The notes under the pieces were generated by a model. It searched no databases and had not been told where the DNA came from. It saw only the letters and a program-made list of their open reading frames with translations. 64,000 bases of DNA from Betaproteobacteria bacterium (GTDB taxonomy: Bacteria > Pseudomonadota > Gammaproteobacteria > Burkholderiales > JACQAP01): contig JACQAP010000012.1 in the NCBI GenBank assembly GCA_016194905.1, positions 62,001 to 126,000 of the forward strand, read 5' to 3'. The position numbers were made by a program, and so were the translations under genes. Positions 63,814 to 64,000 of this stretch are shown in pieces (positions within the stretch are counted from its first letter, which is position 1; each line of letters opens with the position of its first letter).

Positions 63814-64000
63814 TCAGCCGTCGGCCGAGGGATAAGTCCCCGATTCGCCGAGAACGTATTGCTGGATCGCCTTGTCGCGCAAGCGATCGAGAAACCACTT
63901 GAGTGCCTTGCCGGCCTGGCGCGGATGCCACGCCAGGTAGACGTTGGTCATCGATTTCGATCCCTCGACTTCTTTTTTCACCAGCCGCCCCGCTGCGATG
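63814..64000 (-). CDS. C-terminal end of a probable LysR-family regulator (partial)
   Basis: The last 62 codons of a minus-strand gene that continues past the right edge. The visible part ends in a basic-aromatic run, NVYLAWHPRQAGKALKWFLDRLR, then QQYVLGESGTYPSADG and TGA. This matches the C-terminal effector domain of LysR-type regulators. The DNA-binding domain is outside the window. It converges with the thioredoxin-like gene with four bases between stops. The alternative is another substrate-binding-fold protein. Confidence 0.5.
   Translation of the reverse strand, partial: IAAGRLVKKEVEGSKSMTNVYLAWHPRQAGKALKWFLDRLRDKAIQQYVLGESGTYPSADG

Overview
The window reads as a high-GC betaproteobacterial chromosome segment, most like Rhodocyclales, Nitrosomonadales or Burkholderiales; I cannot name the genus from sequence alone. 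Supporting signs are the gene orders petABC-sspA-sspB and ilvB-ilvH-ilvC-psd-pssA-leuA, the long form of LeuA, a coq7 gene and a sox cluster. Coding density is very high. I see no phage, insertion sequence, CRISPR array or rRNA. There is one tRNA gene, tRNA-Thr(UGU). No stretch longer than 300 bases lacks a gene.

Layout. 0-7.5 kb: a signalling and type IV pilus block. It holds the tail of a probable adenylate cyclase, a class II cAMP phosphodiesterase, a PilB/GspE ATPase carrying an extra GAF domain, a GAF-HD-GYP c-di-GMP phosphodiesterase, a sigma-54 promoter, the pilin gene pilA and a Wzy_C-type glycan ligase likely to act on pilin. 7.5-11.9 kb (minus strand): soxXYZAB for thiosulfate oxidation without soxCD, preceded by moaC. 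11.9-17.3 kb: a BepA-like M48 protease, a Hanks-type kinase with a C-terminal cyclic-nucleotide-binding domain, rhodanese, TusA, Coq7, an OsmC-family protein and a DUF218 protein. 17.5-21.2 kb: petABC (cytochrome bc1) and sspAB. 21.2-24.7 kb: tRNA-Thr, a small secreted coiled-coil protein, sucCD and a TerC-family protein. 24.8-27.6 kb (minus strand): GST, a second kinase with a cNMP-binding domain, a GDT1/MneA-type manganese exporter and a Cys-rich protein. 27.7-34.9 kb: small proteins, cca, GST, a complex I NDUFA9-like protein, a soluble lytic transglycosylase and ilvA.

35.0-44.3 kb is a polyphosphate and phosphate island: rpiA, phoU, ppx, a two-domain PPK2 (polyP:AMP phosphotransferase), sixA, a CYTH-CHAD protein and ppk1, followed by the yggX-type gene. 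It contains genes to make polyphosphate, hydrolyse it, transfer it to AMP and probably bind it. 44.4-48.8 kb: argA, a short-chain dehydrogenase, rsmE, a thioredoxin-like protein and an inositol-phosphatase-family enzyme. 48.9-55.7 kb: branched-chain amino acid and phospholipid genes. A 28-residue Leu-rich leader peptide with its own promoter lies directly before leuA. 55.9-63.8 kb: NDH-2, an outer membrane factor, periplasmic adaptor and RND pump of the CusA/CzcA family, a thioredoxin, and a thioredoxin-like protein without CxxC. The right edge cuts a probable LysR regulator.

The most interesting points are four. First, a cyclic-nucleotide circuit (cyclase, phosphodiesterase, two kinases with cNMP-binding domains) shares the window with a GAF-fused pilus ATPase and an HD-GYP enzyme with an insertion. 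Second, there is an apparently undescribed leuA leader peptide, probably translated from a leaderless transcript. Third, the polyphosphate island is compact, and ppk1 has no ATG, GTG or TTG start available. Fourth, related G-rich/C-rich inverted repeats flank ilvC.
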